Of a stretch of 64,000 bases of DNA, positions 18,582 through 28,093 are shown piece by piece; position 1 is the stretch's first letter; each line of letters begins with the position of its first letter. The translations under genes were made by a program, and so were the position numbers. Source of the DNA: Polaribacter filamentus. GTDB lineage: Bacteria > Bacteroidota > Bacteroidia > Flavobacteriales > Flavobacteriaceae. The notes under the pieces are model-generated. The model was not told where the DNA came from and made no database searches. It saw only the letters and a program-made list of their open reading frames with translations. The stretch spans positions 1,171,001 to 1,235,000 of the forward strand of contig NZ_MQUA01000013.1 in the NCBI RefSeq assembly GCF_002943715.1. The letters are read 5' to 3'.

Positions 18582-19880
18582 ATGATGAAAAAAATAATAT
18601 ATAGTTTGATGTTTTTCTTTTTAGCAGGAAACATCACAGCACAGCAAACTCCCGCAGATAAACAAAGTTCTGATTATTCGATTGAAGGAGCAACTGCACA
18701 TTTAGGAAACGGACAAATCATAAAAAATTCTTTGATTATGTTTAGCGAAGGGAAAATTGTTTTTGTAGGAAATACAAGCGTAAAAATTGCAAGAAGAGGA
18801 ACGGTTATAAACGCAAACGGTAAACATGTATATCCTGGATTTATTGCTGCTAATGCAACCTTAGGTTTGGTAGAAATTGATGCAGTAAAAGCGAGTGATG
18901 ATGAAGACGAAATAGGTGCTAACAATCCACATATTAGAAGTTTAATCGCTTATAATGCGGAAAGTAAGATTATTGAATCTATGAGACCAAATGGCGTTTT
19001 AATGGCACAAATAGTACCAAGAGGCGGTATAATTTCTGGAACTTCATCAATTGTACAATTAGATGCTTGGAACTGGGAAGACGCAGCTATTAAAATTGAT
19101 GATGCAATTCATATGGAATGGCCAGGAAGTTTTAAAAGCGGAAGATGGTGGTTAGGAGAAGACCCAGCCTTAAAAGTTGACGAAAAATATACGGAAAATA
19201 TTGACAATATAAAGAGGTATTTTTCAAATGCGAAAAATTATTTAGCAAGCGAAAAAACGAAGATACATTTGCCTTATGAAGCAACAAAAGGTTTATTTAA
19301 TGGCTCTCAAAAACTTTTTATTCATGTAAACGGACAAAGAGAAATTACAGATGCCATAACGATTTCTAAAGAAGTAGGTATCGAAAATATTGTAATTGTT
19401 CATGGACTGGAAGCTGATAAAATTTCAGATTTGTTAGTAAAAAATAATGTTCCTGTAATATTAGACAGACCTCATAGAAACCCAAATCAGGAAGATGATG
19501 CATATGATTATACCTATACAATTGCAAAAGTTTTAACCGATAAAGGTGTTTTAGTAAGTTTAGGAATGGAAGGACAAATGGAACGAATGAATACTAGAAA
19601 TCTACCTTTTTATGCGGGTACATTTGCTGCTTTTGGTTTGGATAAAGAAGTTGCTTTACAGCTGTTAACATCAAATACAGCAAAGATTCTAGGAATAGAT
19701 GATTTTGTTGGAACCTTAGAAGTTGGTAAAGACGCAACGTTATTTATTTCTGAAGGAGATGCTTTAGATATGAGAACAAATATTTTAACGGATGCTTTTA
19801 TACAAGGAAGAAAAATTAGCTTAGAAACGCATCAAACAAAACTTTGGAAACGCTATGCTAACAAATATAAAACCAAGTAA
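18582..19880 (+). CDS. secreted amidohydrolase-family protein, metal site degenerate
   Basis: 432 aa with signal peptide (cleavage after NITAQ). It follows the amidohydrolase fold, with the beta-sandwich start (IEGATAHLGNGQIIKNS), a C-terminal LTSNTAKILGIDDFVG and VGKDATLFISEGD. The usual PGxIDxHxH strand reads YPGFIAANATLGLVE, so the first two metal ligands are missing. It may be a non-catalytic partner of the preceding two-module protein. A strong terminator closes the operon 42 nt downstream. Confidence 0.85.
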   Translation: MMKKIIYSLMFFFLAGNITAQQTPADKQSSDYSIEGATAHLGNGQIIKNSLIMFSEGKIVFVGNTSVKIARRGTVINANGKHVYPGFIAANATLGLVEIDAVKASDDEDEIGANNPHIRSLIAYNAESKIIESMRPNGVLMAQIVPRGGIISGTSSIVQLDAWNWEDAAIKIDDAIHMEWPGSFKSGRWWLGEDPALKVDEKYTENIDNIKRYFSNAKNYLASEKTKIHLPYEATKGLFNGSQKLFIHVNGQREITDAITISKEVGIENIVIVHGLEADKISDLLVKNNVPVILDRPHRNPNQEDDAYDYTYTIAKVLTDKGVLVSLGMEGQMERMNTRNLPFYAGTFAAFGLDKEVALQLLTSNTAKILGIDDFVGTLEVGKDATLFISEGDALDMRTNILTDAFIQGRKISLETHQTKLWKRYANKYKTK

Positions 19881-19922
19881 AAGCTAGAATTTAACTAACA
19901 CTAATATAATGGTTTGATAAGA

Positions 19923-19951
19923 AAAAAGGCTCGCAAATTGCGAGCCTTTTT
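19923..19951 (+). terminator. terminator after the amidohydrolase operon
   Basis: GGCTCGC/GCGAGCC stem extended by A5/T5 (arms 19923-19934 and 19940-19951, loop AAATT), with a T tract downstream. GC-rich against an AT-rich background. Confidence 0.92.
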
Positions 19952-20117
19952 GGTTAAAATAGTTACCAATAATACTGTAAACTTAAAAATTCTTTCTCTT
20001 TTAAATGTTACTTTTTCTTTTTCAAAGAATTAATAACAAGAGCACAAATTAATGTTAGGCAAAGATTATCATTAGATGTATATAAAACAATACCTAGTAA
20101 TAGGTATATTTGTAGCT

Positions 20118-20915
20118 ATGAAGGAAATTACTAGCATTCAAAATTCTTATATAAAAAACTTGCTAAAACTTCAAGAAAAAGCTCGTGAACGAAGAAAACA
20201 AGGCTTGTTTATTATTGAAGGTAAACGGGAAATATCATTAGCAATTGCTGCTGAATATGCCTTTGATTCGATCTTGTTTTATGCTGATTTAATTTCAGAA
20301 AATGAAGTTTTACATCTTTTTAATGAAAATATTGACAGAATTGAAATCTCAAAAGAAGTGTATCAAAAATTGGCGTATCGAGATTCTACCGAGGGGATTA
20401 TTGCAGTTACAAAAGCAAAGGATTTTTCCTTAAAGAACATTCATTTTAAAAACGAAAAACCTTTAATTTTAGTTACTGAAAGTATCGAAAAACCAGGCAA
20501 TATGGGCGCAATTTTAAGAACTGCGGATGCGGCAAATGTAGATGCTGTTTTTATTGCAAATCCTAAAAGTGATTTGTACAACTCAAATATTATTCGCTCA
20601 AGTGTAGGTTGTATTTTTACGAATCAAATTGCGGTTGGTTCATCCGAAGAAATGATTGCTTTTTTGAAAGAAAAAAACATCAATATATTTGCGGCAACTT
20701 TACAGAATTCAAATGAATATCATAAAGAAAACTATACAAATTCTGCAGCTATTGTAGTTGGAACAGAAGCAACAGGTTTATCAGAAATTTGGCGAGAAAA
20801 TGCAACTCAGAATATAAACATACCCATGCAAGGAAAAATAGATTCTATGAATGTTTCTGTAGCTGCTGCAATTGTTGTTTTCGAAGCGAAAAGACAACGA
20901 GATTTTAAATTATAA
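20118..20915 (+). CDS. TrmH-family RNA 2'-O-methyltransferase
   Basis: About 265 aa. SPOUT/TrmH motifs are present: motif 1 NMGAILRTADAANVDAV, motif 2 VVGTEATGLSEIW, motif 3 IPMQGKIDSMNVSVAAAI (knot-forming). A substrate-binding N-terminal domain starts ITSIQNSYIKNLLKLQEK. It methylates a ribose in rRNA or tRNA with S-adenosylmethionine; the target base is unknown. The reading frame opens at 20076, but the ATG at 20118 gives the family N-terminus, so I choose it. The stop is 3 nt before the glucokinase gene. Confidence 0.9.
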   Translation: MKEITSIQNSYIKNLLKLQEKARERRKQGLFIIEGKREISLAIAAEYAFDSILFYADLISENEVLHLFNENIDRIEISKEVYQKLAYRDSTEGIIAVTKAKDFSLKNIHFKNEKPLILVTESIEKPGNMGAILRTADAANVDAVFIANPKSDLYNSNIIRSSVGCIFTNQIAVGSSEEMIAFLKEKNINIFAATLQNSNEYHKENYTNSAAIVVGTEATGLSEIWRENATQNINIPMQGKIDSMNVSVAAAIVVFEAKRQRDFKL

Positions 20916-20918
20916 GAA

Positions 20919-21665
20919 ATGAAAATACTAGGAATTGATATTGGTGGAACAGGAATTAAAGCGGCTGTTGTTGATACAAAAACAGGAGAATTACTTTCTG
21001 AAAGACACAGAATTGATACTCCAAAACCGGCAACCCCAGAAGCTGTGGCAAAAGTTGTAAAACAAATGATAACCCATTTTAAATGGACGAAAGCTGTGGG
21101 CTGCAGTTTCCCTACTACGATTGTTGACGGTAAATGCATTCACTCTGGTAATTTAAGTGAAAAATGGCTAAATGTAAAAGTTGATAAATTATTTAAAAAA
21201 GAATGTAAAATACCATTTTACGTTAGCAACGATGCTGATTTAGCAGGTTTAGCCGAAGTAAGTTTAGGAGCAGGAAAAAATGAAAAAGGAGTTGTTATTG
21301 TAATTACCATAGGAACAGGAATTGGCTCCGGATTATTTTATAACGGAAAGTTAATTCCCAATTTAGAAATTGGAAAAATGCTGCATTCTGATGGAAAAAT
21401 TATTGAATATTTTACTTCTGATTTTGTTAGAAAAAAAGAAGGTTTAACACTAAAAAACTGGGCTTTGCGTTTTGATGTTTTATTGAATTATGCCAAAGTA
21501 GTTTTTTCTCCTAATTTAATTATTTTAGGTGGTGGAATTAGCAAAAGATATGATGGATTTAAAGAATATTTAACCTCAGATGTGAAAGTGAAAGTTGCAG
21601 AATTTAGAAATAATGCAGGTATTATTGGTGCGGCAATGTACGCTAGTAAAAAAATAAAAAAATAA
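20919..21665 (+). CDS. ppgK: polyphosphate glucokinase (ROK family)
   Basis: 248 aa. It has the ATP/phosphate loop [16 protein letters not shown] at the N-terminus, [11 protein letters not shown] (catalytic Asp of the ND motif), [14 protein letters not shown] and the C-terminal [12 protein letters not shown]. The short length and the lack of a ROK CxCGxxGC zinc motif match the polyphosphate--glucose phosphotransferase branch. It phosphorylates glucose to glucose-6-phosphate in the cytoplasm using polyphosphate. Tightly linked to the upstream methylase gene. Confidence 0.85.
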   Translation: MKILGIDIGGTGIKAAVVDTKTGELLSERHRIDTPKPATPEAVAKVVKQMITHFKWTKAVGCSFPTTIVDGKCIHSGNLSEKWLNVKVDKLFKKECKIPFYVSNDADLAGLAEVSLGAGKNEKGVVIVITIGTGIGSGLFYNGKLIPNLEIGKMLHSDGKIIEYFTSDFVRKKEGLTLKNWALRFDVLLNYAKVVFSPNLIILGGGISKRYDGFKEYLTSDVKVKVAEFRNNAGIIGAAMYASKKIKK

Positions 21666-21797
21666 AAAAGTGGTTTCGATTAATTTAGTTTGCTCCTTAA
21701 CTTAAAAACATATTATCGCTAACTTCTAAATTAAGTTGTAAAAACTACTTTATTAAAACTCTAAAAAAAATATGTAATAGTATAAATAAGAAGATAT

Positions 21798-22240
21798 ATG
21801 GAAAATTTTCCCTCAAAATTAAATCGAATTGATTTTGAAACATTAGAAAATGGAAAACATTCAATTTACGGACTTTCAGAAGATTTAAAATTAATTTATG
21901 AAAACACAAAGTGGATTAATTTTGCACAATAAAACAAAGTAAAAGGTACTATTTTTAAAAAATTCCATACAATTATGGCTATACAATTTGTCCTATTTGT
22001 TTCGATTACTTTTGGGAAAATGATTTTACATAATTACACTAAATGCTATTATAATCTATTGCTGTTTTCATTCTAAATAAAATTATTAATTTTAATTATA
22101 ATAGCCCTAAACCCAATTTACAAAAAGAATATAGCACTATTTTAGATCAAAAGGTTGTACTTTTCGAAGCGTTGGTAAAAAAGCCAAAAATAATTTTAAT
22201 GAATCTAAAAAAATATTGCTGTGAAGAGAAAAAAAATTGA
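21798..22240 (+). pseudogene. remnants in the 555-nt gap 21666-22220 (PAS-like fragment)
   Basis: The gap holds an ATG-started frame of 44 codons (21798-21932) with SIYGLSEDLKLIYENTKWI, which looks like the start of a PAS domain but stops at once. Further on (about 22100-22238) another start-less frame reads LDQKVVLFEALVKKPK. Neither is a complete gene. I read the stretch as a decayed gene or genes. No promoter or RNA structure was recognised. Confidence 0.35.
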
Positions 22241-22802
22241 TTTGAAGAAAAAACTTTTATTATCGTTACTTTTTACAGCCTCCTTTTTATATCTAAAAGC
22301 ACAAAATTATGATTCAGAAAAAAAATGGATCAAAGATTTAAAAGTTGGTGTGAGATTGCAAAAAGCTCAAAAATTATATTGGGAAAACGGATTGGCTTTA
22401 GATTTTACAAGTCCTAAAATTGGAAACGAACATATTCATTTTGGATTAAGTTATGTATCTACAAGACTTGGAAGTGCCGTGGGTACAAATGCTATAAAGC
22501 AAGATAATTTCTTATTAAATGTAGGATACTTCTTTAGAAATGAAAAAAAACTGCAACCTTTTACACGTTTAAATACTGGCTTTTTTTATGCTGATTATGA
22601 ATCAGAGATTTTTGATGAATTGCCTAATACAGCGTTGCTTCTATCAATAGATACGGGTTTGTCTTATAAATTTAATGCGCCAATTACACTTCATTTAAGT
22701 GCTGGCTATAATTTAAATAGTGGAAAGGGTGCATCTGGACCAGGAACTTTATTTCCTGTTTTTTATCAAATGAGTATTTTCTACAACATATTCAAAAAAT
22801 AA
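22221..22802 (+). CDS. probable outer-membrane beta-barrel protein
   Basis: 193 aa. The start is GTG at 22221 (no ATG fits), followed by a basic N-terminus and signal peptide ending near FLYLKAQ. The mature part alternates polar and hydrophobic strands (HFGLSYVSTRLG, FLLNVGYFFRN, LHLSAGYNLN) and ends in an aromatic-rich strand (YQMSIFYNIFKK), as small 8-strand barrels do. No specific family is recognised. It lies 5 nt before the lipoprotein hydrolase gene and probably shares its operon. Confidence 0.65.
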   Translation: MKRKKIDLKKKLLLSLLFTASFLYLKAQNYDSEKKWIKDLKVGVRLQKAQKLYWENGLALDFTSPKIGNEHIHFGLSYVSTRLGSAVGTNAIKQDNFLLNVGYFFRNEKKLQPFTRLNTGFFYADYESEIFDELPNTALLLSIDTGLSYKFNAPITLHLSAGYNLNSGKGASGPGTLFPVFYQMSIFYNIFKK

Positions 22803-22807
22803 CCAAA

Positions 22808-23752
22808 ATGAAAACTAAAAATATATTTTTAAAATGTTCAGCTGTTTTTTTACTGATAGTAGCTAGCTGCTCTAACGAGCCAGAAATTGACAATGCAACA
22901 ATGTTAGATGGAGATCAGATTTTTGATGCATCACTCTATAATCTAGAAAATTACTTGGTATCTAAAGCTATTGATAATCCTAGTACTAATCAAAAAAACA
23001 CACCCGTTGTAATTGCTGTTCATGGGTATTCTGCAAGCACTTTTGAGTGGGATGAATTTCGCAATTATAGCGATTTAAATGCAACTATTTTAATTTCGCA
23101 AGTACTTTTAGGAGGTCATGGTCGCACCTATGAATCGTTTAAAAATTCTACATGGCAAGATTGGCAAGAACCAATTATGACCGAATATAATGCCCTAAAA
23201 ACTAAAGGATATACAAATATTAATTTTGCAGGTTCATCTACAGCATGTGCTTTAATGTTAGATTTAATTAAGACAAATAAAATAGCGGATAATGGAATGA
23301 AGCATATTTTTCTAATCGATCCAATAGTTATTCCTTCGGATAAATCACTTACACTTATAGGTTTAGTTGGGCCAATGCTAGGTTATTTTGAATCTACAAA
23401 TACAACTACAGAAGATAAATATTACTATCGTTTTAAACCACAAGAAACATTAAAAGAATTATTGAACTTAACAAATAAAGTACGCAAAGACCTTCAAGAA
23501 GGATTTAATTTACCTCAAAACACCCAATTGAAAGTTTATAAATCCACAAAAGATGATGTTGCTGATGCTGTTAGTGCAGTGTTATTATATAAAGGTCTTA
23601 AAAATAATGATGGATCAAAGATTGCAATACAAATGATCGATTCTAAACTTCATGTTGTAACTAGATTAGATGGTAGAGATACTATTACCGAAAAAGATCG
23701 CGAAATTCAGAAACAAGTTTTTGATAATATGATACTGATGCTTTCACAATAA
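22808..23752 (+). CDS. lipoprotein alpha/beta-hydrolase
   Basis: 314 aa. A lipoprotein signal (LLIVASCSNEPE) places it on a membrane facing the periplasm or surface. The alpha/beta-hydrolase core shows VVIAVHGYSASTFEWDEF (oxyanion HG), FAGSSTACALML (nucleophile elbow GSSTA in place of GxSxG, so atypical), FLIDPI and a late His in DSKLHVVTRLDG. Probably an esterase or lipase-like enzyme of unknown substrate. It is paired with the preceding barrel gene. Confidence 0.7.
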   Translation: MKTKNIFLKCSAVFLLIVASCSNEPEIDNATMLDGDQIFDASLYNLENYLVSKAIDNPSTNQKNTPVVIAVHGYSASTFEWDEFRNYSDLNATILISQVLLGGHGRTYESFKNSTWQDWQEPIMTEYNALKTKGYTNINFAGSSTACALMLDLIKTNKIADNGMKHIFLIDPIVIPSDKSLTLIGLVGPMLGYFESTNTTTEDKYYYRFKPQETLKELLNLTNKVRKDLQEGFNLPQNTQLKVYKSTKDDVADAVSAVLLYKGLKNNDGSKIAIQMIDSKLHVVTRLDGRDTITEKDREIQKQVFDNMILMLSQ

Positions 23753-23781
23753 ATAAAATTATAAAATTTTTAAAGACAAGC

Positions 23782-23822
23782 ACAAAGCTGGAATAAAAAA
23801 AACGTTCCAACTTTGTTGTTCT
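23782..23822 (+). terminator. probable terminator
   Basis: ACAAAGCTGGAA/TTCCAACTTTGT arms (23782-23793, 23805-23816) pair with one mismatch around an 11-nt A-rich loop; a short T-rich stretch follows. Weaker than the other terminators here. Confidence 0.5.
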
Positions 23823-23884
23823 TTATACACCAACTTTTAAAGCTTAACATTTTTTTAGTTATTCAATAAACTTTATAAATTAAA

Positions 23885-25117
23885 ATGAACTCCACTACTC
23901 TATTCCATATTTTTATTGCAATTATCATAATTAGTTTTATCGTTGATAAAATTTTAGACACGTTAAATTCTAACCATTTTAATGATAAAATTTCAGAAAA
24001 ATTAGCTGATGTTTATGATAAAAATGAATATATAAAATCTCAATCTTATAAAAAAACCAATGCTAAATTTTCAAATTTAACGTCTACGTTTTCAATCATT
24101 TTAACATTGGCTTTCTTTTTTTTAGATGGATTTAAATACGTTGATAATTTTGCAAGAACATTTACAGATAATCCTATTTTAGTAGCACTAATTTTCTTTG
24201 GTATAATTATGTTTGGTTCAGATGTAGTAACAACTCCGTTTTCTTATTATCAAACATTTGTAATTGAAGAAAAATTTGGTTTTAACAAATCAACAAAAAA
24301 CATATTTTGGCTCGATAAAATGAAAAATTGGTTGATGAGCATTCTTTTAGGGGGCACAATTTTATCGCTAATCATTTGGTTTTATCAAATTTCTGGAGAA
24401 AATTTTTGGATCTATGCTTGGGTTTTAGTCGCCGTTTTCTCTTTGTTTATTAATCTATTTTATGCTAAACTAATTGTGCCTTTATTCAATAAACAAACTC
24501 CTTTAGAAGATGGAGAGTTAAAAACTGCCATAGAAAAATATGCAAAAAAGGTTGGTTTTACAATCAATAATATTTTTGTAATTGATGGTTCTAAAAGATC
24601 TACAAAAGCAAATGCTTATTTCTCTGGATTTGGTTCCCAAAAAAGAATTACACTTTTTGATACTTTAATTAACGACTTAGAAACTGATGAAATTGTGGCT
24701 GTTTTAGCACATGAAGTTGGCCATTATAAAAGAAAATATATCATTTTTAATTTAGCTTCTTCCATCTTAATAACAGGTTTTACCTTATTTATTTTATCTT
24801 TATTTATCAATTCTTCTATTTTATCAGAGGCATTAGGTGTTTCCATTCCTAGTATTCATATTGGCTTAATTGCATTCGGAATTTTATATTCGCCAATATC
24901 TGAAATTACAGGTTTGCTAATGAATTATTTGTCTAGAGTTTTTGAATATCAGGCAGATAATTTTGCCAAAGAAACTTTTGCTGCAAAACCTTTAATTACA
25001 TCTCTAAAAAAATTATCAAAAAATAGCTTGAGTAATTTAACGCCGCATAAAGCGTATGTTTTTATGCATTATTCACATCCAACTTTGTTGGAAAGAATTG
25101 AAAATCTAGAAAAATAG
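23885..25117 (+). CDS. M48 family metalloprotease (Ste24/CAAX protease-like)
   Basis: 410 aa. Several membrane helices in the N-terminal half, then the zinc motif VLAHEVGHYKRK (HExxH) near residue 275 and the third ligand Glu in the C-terminal FEYQADNFAKE. The architecture is that of Ste24p-type intramembrane proteases, which act at the inner membrane; bacterial members are thought to take part in membrane protein quality control. The conserved FSGFGSQKRITLFDTL strand precedes the active site. Monocistronic. Confidence 0.93.
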   Translation: MNSTTLFHIFIAIIIISFIVDKILDTLNSNHFNDKISEKLADVYDKNEYIKSQSYKKTNAKFSNLTSTFSIILTLAFFFLDGFKYVDNFARTFTDNPILVALIFFGIIMFGSDVVTTPFSYYQTFVIEEKFGFNKSTKNIFWLDKMKNWLMSILLGGTILSLIIWFYQISGENFWIYAWVLVAVFSLFINLFYAKLIVPLFNKQTPLEDGELKTAIEKYAKKVGFTINNIFVIDGSKRSTKANAYFSGFGSQKRITLFDTLINDLETDEIVAVLAHEVGHYKRKYIIFNLASSILITGFTLFILSLFINSSILSEALGVSIPSIHIGLIAFGILYSPISEITGLLMNYLSRVFEYQADNFAKETFAAKPLITSLKKLSKNSLSNLTPHKAYVFMHYSHPTLLERIENLEK

Positions 25118-25147
25118 TTTGGATATGAATTGCAAAAAAAGGTTTTG

Positions 25148-25201
25148 ACACGGATTACTCAGATTAATTGGACTCAATTTCGGATCTGAGAAACCCTGTG
25201 A
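25148..25201. repeat. long imperfect hairpin repeat
   Basis: ACACGGATTACTCAGATT (25148-25165) faces GATCTGAGAAACCCTGTG (25183-25200) as an imperfect inverted repeat enclosing about 17 nt. No terminator T tract follows. It has the look of an interspersed non-coding repeat between the M48 protease and relA genes. Confidence 0.5.
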
Positions 25202-25305
25202 AATACGCAACTTTTTTTAATCAAATTTAGAATCCTTAATTTTTGGTTGTTCAATTTCTTATTCCTAACTTCACTTTAGAAATAAAAACTTTAGTCCCTA
25301 AGTTT

Positions 25306-27528
25306 ATGGAGTATACAGTAACCGTAGAAGAAGAAAATAAAGAGATTGCACATCGTTATAAAGATTTGCTAAAAGGCACGTATGAAATTTTATCAAAAGA
25401 AGATAAAGAACTCATCCGAAAAGCTTTTGATATTGCTGTGGAAGCGCATTCTTCTCAACGCAGAAAAACTGGCGAACCTTATATTTATCACCCAATTGCC
25501 GTTGCAAAAATTGTGGCGAAAGAAATTGGTTTAGGAGCCGTTTCTATAGCTGCTGCTTTATTGCATGATGTTGTAGAAGATACGAAATATACTGTAGAAG
25601 ATATTGAAGAACTTTTTGGAACAACCATTGCAAGAATTGTACTTGGTTTGACCAAAATTTCGCGTTTGAATAAAGAACAGGATGCATCAATTCAGGCTGA
25701 AAATTTTAGAAAAATGCTCTTAACTTTACATGATGATGTTAGAGTTATTTTAATAAAAATTGCAGACAGGTTGCACAATATGCAAACGATGGATGCAATG
25801 CCGTCAGACAAACAACTAAAAATTGCCTCAGAAACCTTATATATTTACGCCCCTTTAGCGCACAGATTAGGTTTATATAACATAAAAGCAGAGCTTGAAG
25901 ATTTAGGTTTAAAATACACAGAACCAGAAGTTTTTGAAGAAATTATTGATAAAATAAAAGAGAGTAAAGAAGATCAAAAAAATTATTTAGAACGTTTTAC
26001 CAACACGATTAAAAGTGGGCTAGACAAAGAGAATTTTTCTTATGAGATAAAAGGTAGATTTAAGTCTATTTATTCTATCCGAAGAAAAATGCGCAATCAG
26101 AATGTAACTTTTGAAGAAGTATATGATAAATATGCAATTCGGATTATTTATTATCCGTCTTCTAATGATGATAAATTTGATGCTTGGAAAATTTATACAA
26201 TTGTAACAGATTATTTTAAGCCAAATCCTGCTCGTTTACGCGATTGGATTTCACAGCCAAAATCTACGGGTTATGAAGCTTTGCACATTACTGTTGTTGG
26301 TCCGGATGCTGAATGGGTAGAGGTTCAAATTCGTTCTGAAAGAATGAATGAAATTGCCGAGAAAGGCTATGCAGCTCATTTTAAATACAAACAAGGTGAT
26401 GAAAAAGAGAGTGGTTTAGAAAATTGGTTAAATAAATTAAAAGAAACTTTAGAGAATCAGAGTTTAAACGCTGTTGATTTTGTTGAGGATTTTAAACTGA
26501 ATTTATACTCAAAAGAAATTTATGTTTTTACGCCAAAAGGGGAGTTAAAATCACTTCCAAAGGATGCGTCTGCCTTAGACTTTGCATTTTCAATTCATAC
26601 GGATGTTGGTTTAAAGTGTAGAGGCGCAAAAGTAAACGGAAAATTAGTTCCGTTAAGTCATACTTTAAAAAGTGGAGATCAAATAGAAGTAATAACAAGT
26701 GCTGCAAACAAACCAAATTCTAGATGGTTAGATTTTGTAATTACCGCTAGAGCAAAAACAAAAATTAGAGTTGCTTTAAAAGACGACGAAAAGCAAGTAG
26801 CAGAAGAAGGAAAAGCGGTATTAATGCGTAAATTACGTCATTTAAAAATTACTTTTAACGATCTAGTAGTAAATGAATTAGTGTCTTATTTTAAGTTAAG
26901 AACTAGTTTTGATTTATTTTATAGACTTGGAAATGGCGCTATTGATAATACACAGTTAAAAGCATTTGTAGCTCAAAGAAATGGAGCTTTTGTAAACTTT
27001 TTTAAATCTAAATTAAGAAGAAGTAGTACTCCTAAAGAGATACCAGAAACCGTTGATGAAGTTACTCATAAATATGACGCTTTAGTCTTTGGTAAAGAAG
27101 AAGAAAAGCTTGATTATAAACTTTCTAAATGTTGCAATCCTATAGCAGGTGACAAAGTTTTTGGATTTGTAACGATTAATGATGGTATTAAAGTTCATAA
27201 AAAAAACTGCCCAAACTCAATTTCCTTGCAATCAAATTATGCTTACAGAATTATGTTGGCAAAATGGATTGATTCTACAAAGCAAGATTTTAAAGCAATT
27301 TTACATATTGCAGGTATCGACAATAAAGGCATAGTTAACAATGTAACGCGAATCATTTCTAATAATCTGGGCGTTTTTATTAACAGTATTAATATTGCTG
27401 CCGATGAAGGTTTTTTTGACGGAAAAATATCATTAAGTGTAAAAAATGCATCTCAGTTAAATAAACTGATAAAAAAAATTCAGAAAGTGGAAGGAGTTAA
27501 AAAAATAGAACGTGTTAATAGTTTGTAA
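25306..27528 (+). CDS. bifunctional (p)ppGpp synthetase/hydrolase RelA/SpoT
   Basis: 740 aa. Domain order: HD hydrolase (AALLHDVVEDTKYT, with KIADRLHNMQTMDAMP), synthetase (YAIRIIYY, RDWISQPKSTGYEALHITV), TGS (IYVFTPKGELKSLPKDASA), a zinc-finger-like segment (KLSKCCNPIAGD, KKNCPNS) and a C-terminal ACT domain (LHIAGIDNKGIVNNVTR). Both catalytic centres look intact, so it can make and degrade the stringent-response alarmone. The frame is open from 25243, but the ATG at 25306 (MEYTVTVEEENKEIAHRY) is the natural start. The downstream order fur-purA is conserved in relatives. Confidence 0.95.
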   Translation: MEYTVTVEEENKEIAHRYKDLLKGTYEILSKEDKELIRKAFDIAVEAHSSQRRKTGEPYIYHPIAVAKIVAKEIGLGAVSIAAALLHDVVEDTKYTVEDIEELFGTTIARIVLGLTKISRLNKEQDASIQAENFRKMLLTLHDDVRVILIKIADRLHNMQTMDAMPSDKQLKIASETLYIYAPLAHRLGLYNIKAELEDLGLKYTEPEVFEEIIDKIKESKEDQKNYLERFTNTIKSGLDKENFSYEIKGRFKSIYSIRRKMRNQNVTFEEVYDKYAIRIIYYPSSNDDKFDAWKIYTIVTDYFKPNPARLRDWISQPKSTGYEALHITVVGPDAEWVEVQIRSERMNEIAEKGYAAHFKYKQGDEKESGLENWLNKLKETLENQSLNAVDFVEDFKLNLYSKEIYVFTPKGELKSLPKDASALDFAFSIHTDVGLKCRGAKVNGKLVPLSHTLKSGDQIEVITSAANKPNSRWLDFVITARAKTKIRVALKDDEKQVAEEGKAVLMRKLRHLKITFNDLVVNELVSYFKLRTSFDLFYRLGNGAIDNTQLKAFVAQRNGAFVNFFKSKLRRSSTPKEIPETVDEVTHKYDALVFGKEEEKLDYKLSKCCNPIAGDKVFGFVTINDGIKVHKKNCPNSISLQSNYAYRIMLAKWIDSTKQDFKAILHIAGIDNKGIVNNVTRIISNNLGVFINSINIAADEGFFDGKISLSVKNASQLNKLIKKIQKVEGVKKIERVNSL

Positions 27529-27599
27529 ATATCATTTCTAAAAAAGGTTATTTTTATTAAGAAATAGCTGTAAGTTTGTGTTATAGTAAAAATAAAACC

Positions 27600-28049
27600 A
27601 TGAGTAATTCTCTTGACAACCAAGAAGTAGTTAAAAAAGTATTTACCTCGTATTTACAAGAGCATAAGCACAGAAAAACACCTGAGCGTTATGCGATACT
27701 TCAAGAAATCTATGATGCCAAGGAACATTTTGATATAGAATCTTTATATATTAAAATGAAAAATAAAAATTATAGAGTTAGCAGAGCTACACTTTATAAT
27801 ACCATAGATTTATTGTTAGATTGTAATCTAGTTAGAAAACATCAGTTTGATGGGCAATCGATGGCACGATATGAAAAAAGTTATTTTGATAAAAACCATG
27901 ATCACGTAATTTTTACAGATTCTGGTGAAGTCAAAGAATTTTGTGATCCAAGAATTCAAGTTATCAAAAAAACAATTGAAGAAATTTTTGATATTGATAT
28001 TCAAAATCATTCATTATATTTTTACGGAACTAAAAAGAAAAAAGAGTAA
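27600..28049 (+). CDS. Fur-family transcriptional regulator
   Basis: 149 aa. A winged-helix domain ([34 protein letters not shown]) is followed by a dimerisation/metal domain ([21 protein letters not shown]). The usual CxxC zinc pair is replaced by TDSG, leaving one Cys. I start it at ATG 27600, since the frame upstream opens only with TTG. A -7-like TAAGTTTG (27571-27578) lies at a suitable distance. It may be an iron or peroxide sensor; it is the only obvious metalloregulator in the window and a candidate controller of the iron locus at 37-50 kb. Confidence 0.9.
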   Translation: MSNSLDNQEVVKKVFTSYLQEHKHRKTPERYAILQEIYDAKEHFDIESLYIKMKNKNYRVSRATLYNTIDLLLDCNLVRKHQFDGQSMARYEKSYFDKNHDHVIFTDSGEVKEFCDPRIQVIKKTIEEIFDIDIQNHSLYFYGTKKKKE

Positions 28050-28093
28050 CAAATAACAATACAAAAAAGACAAACAACAAATTAACACAACTA

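Noticed and set aside
23885..25117. M48 protease and CPBP protease as a prenyl-protein processing pair
   Set aside because: The genes are 29 kb apart with no shared regulation visible.
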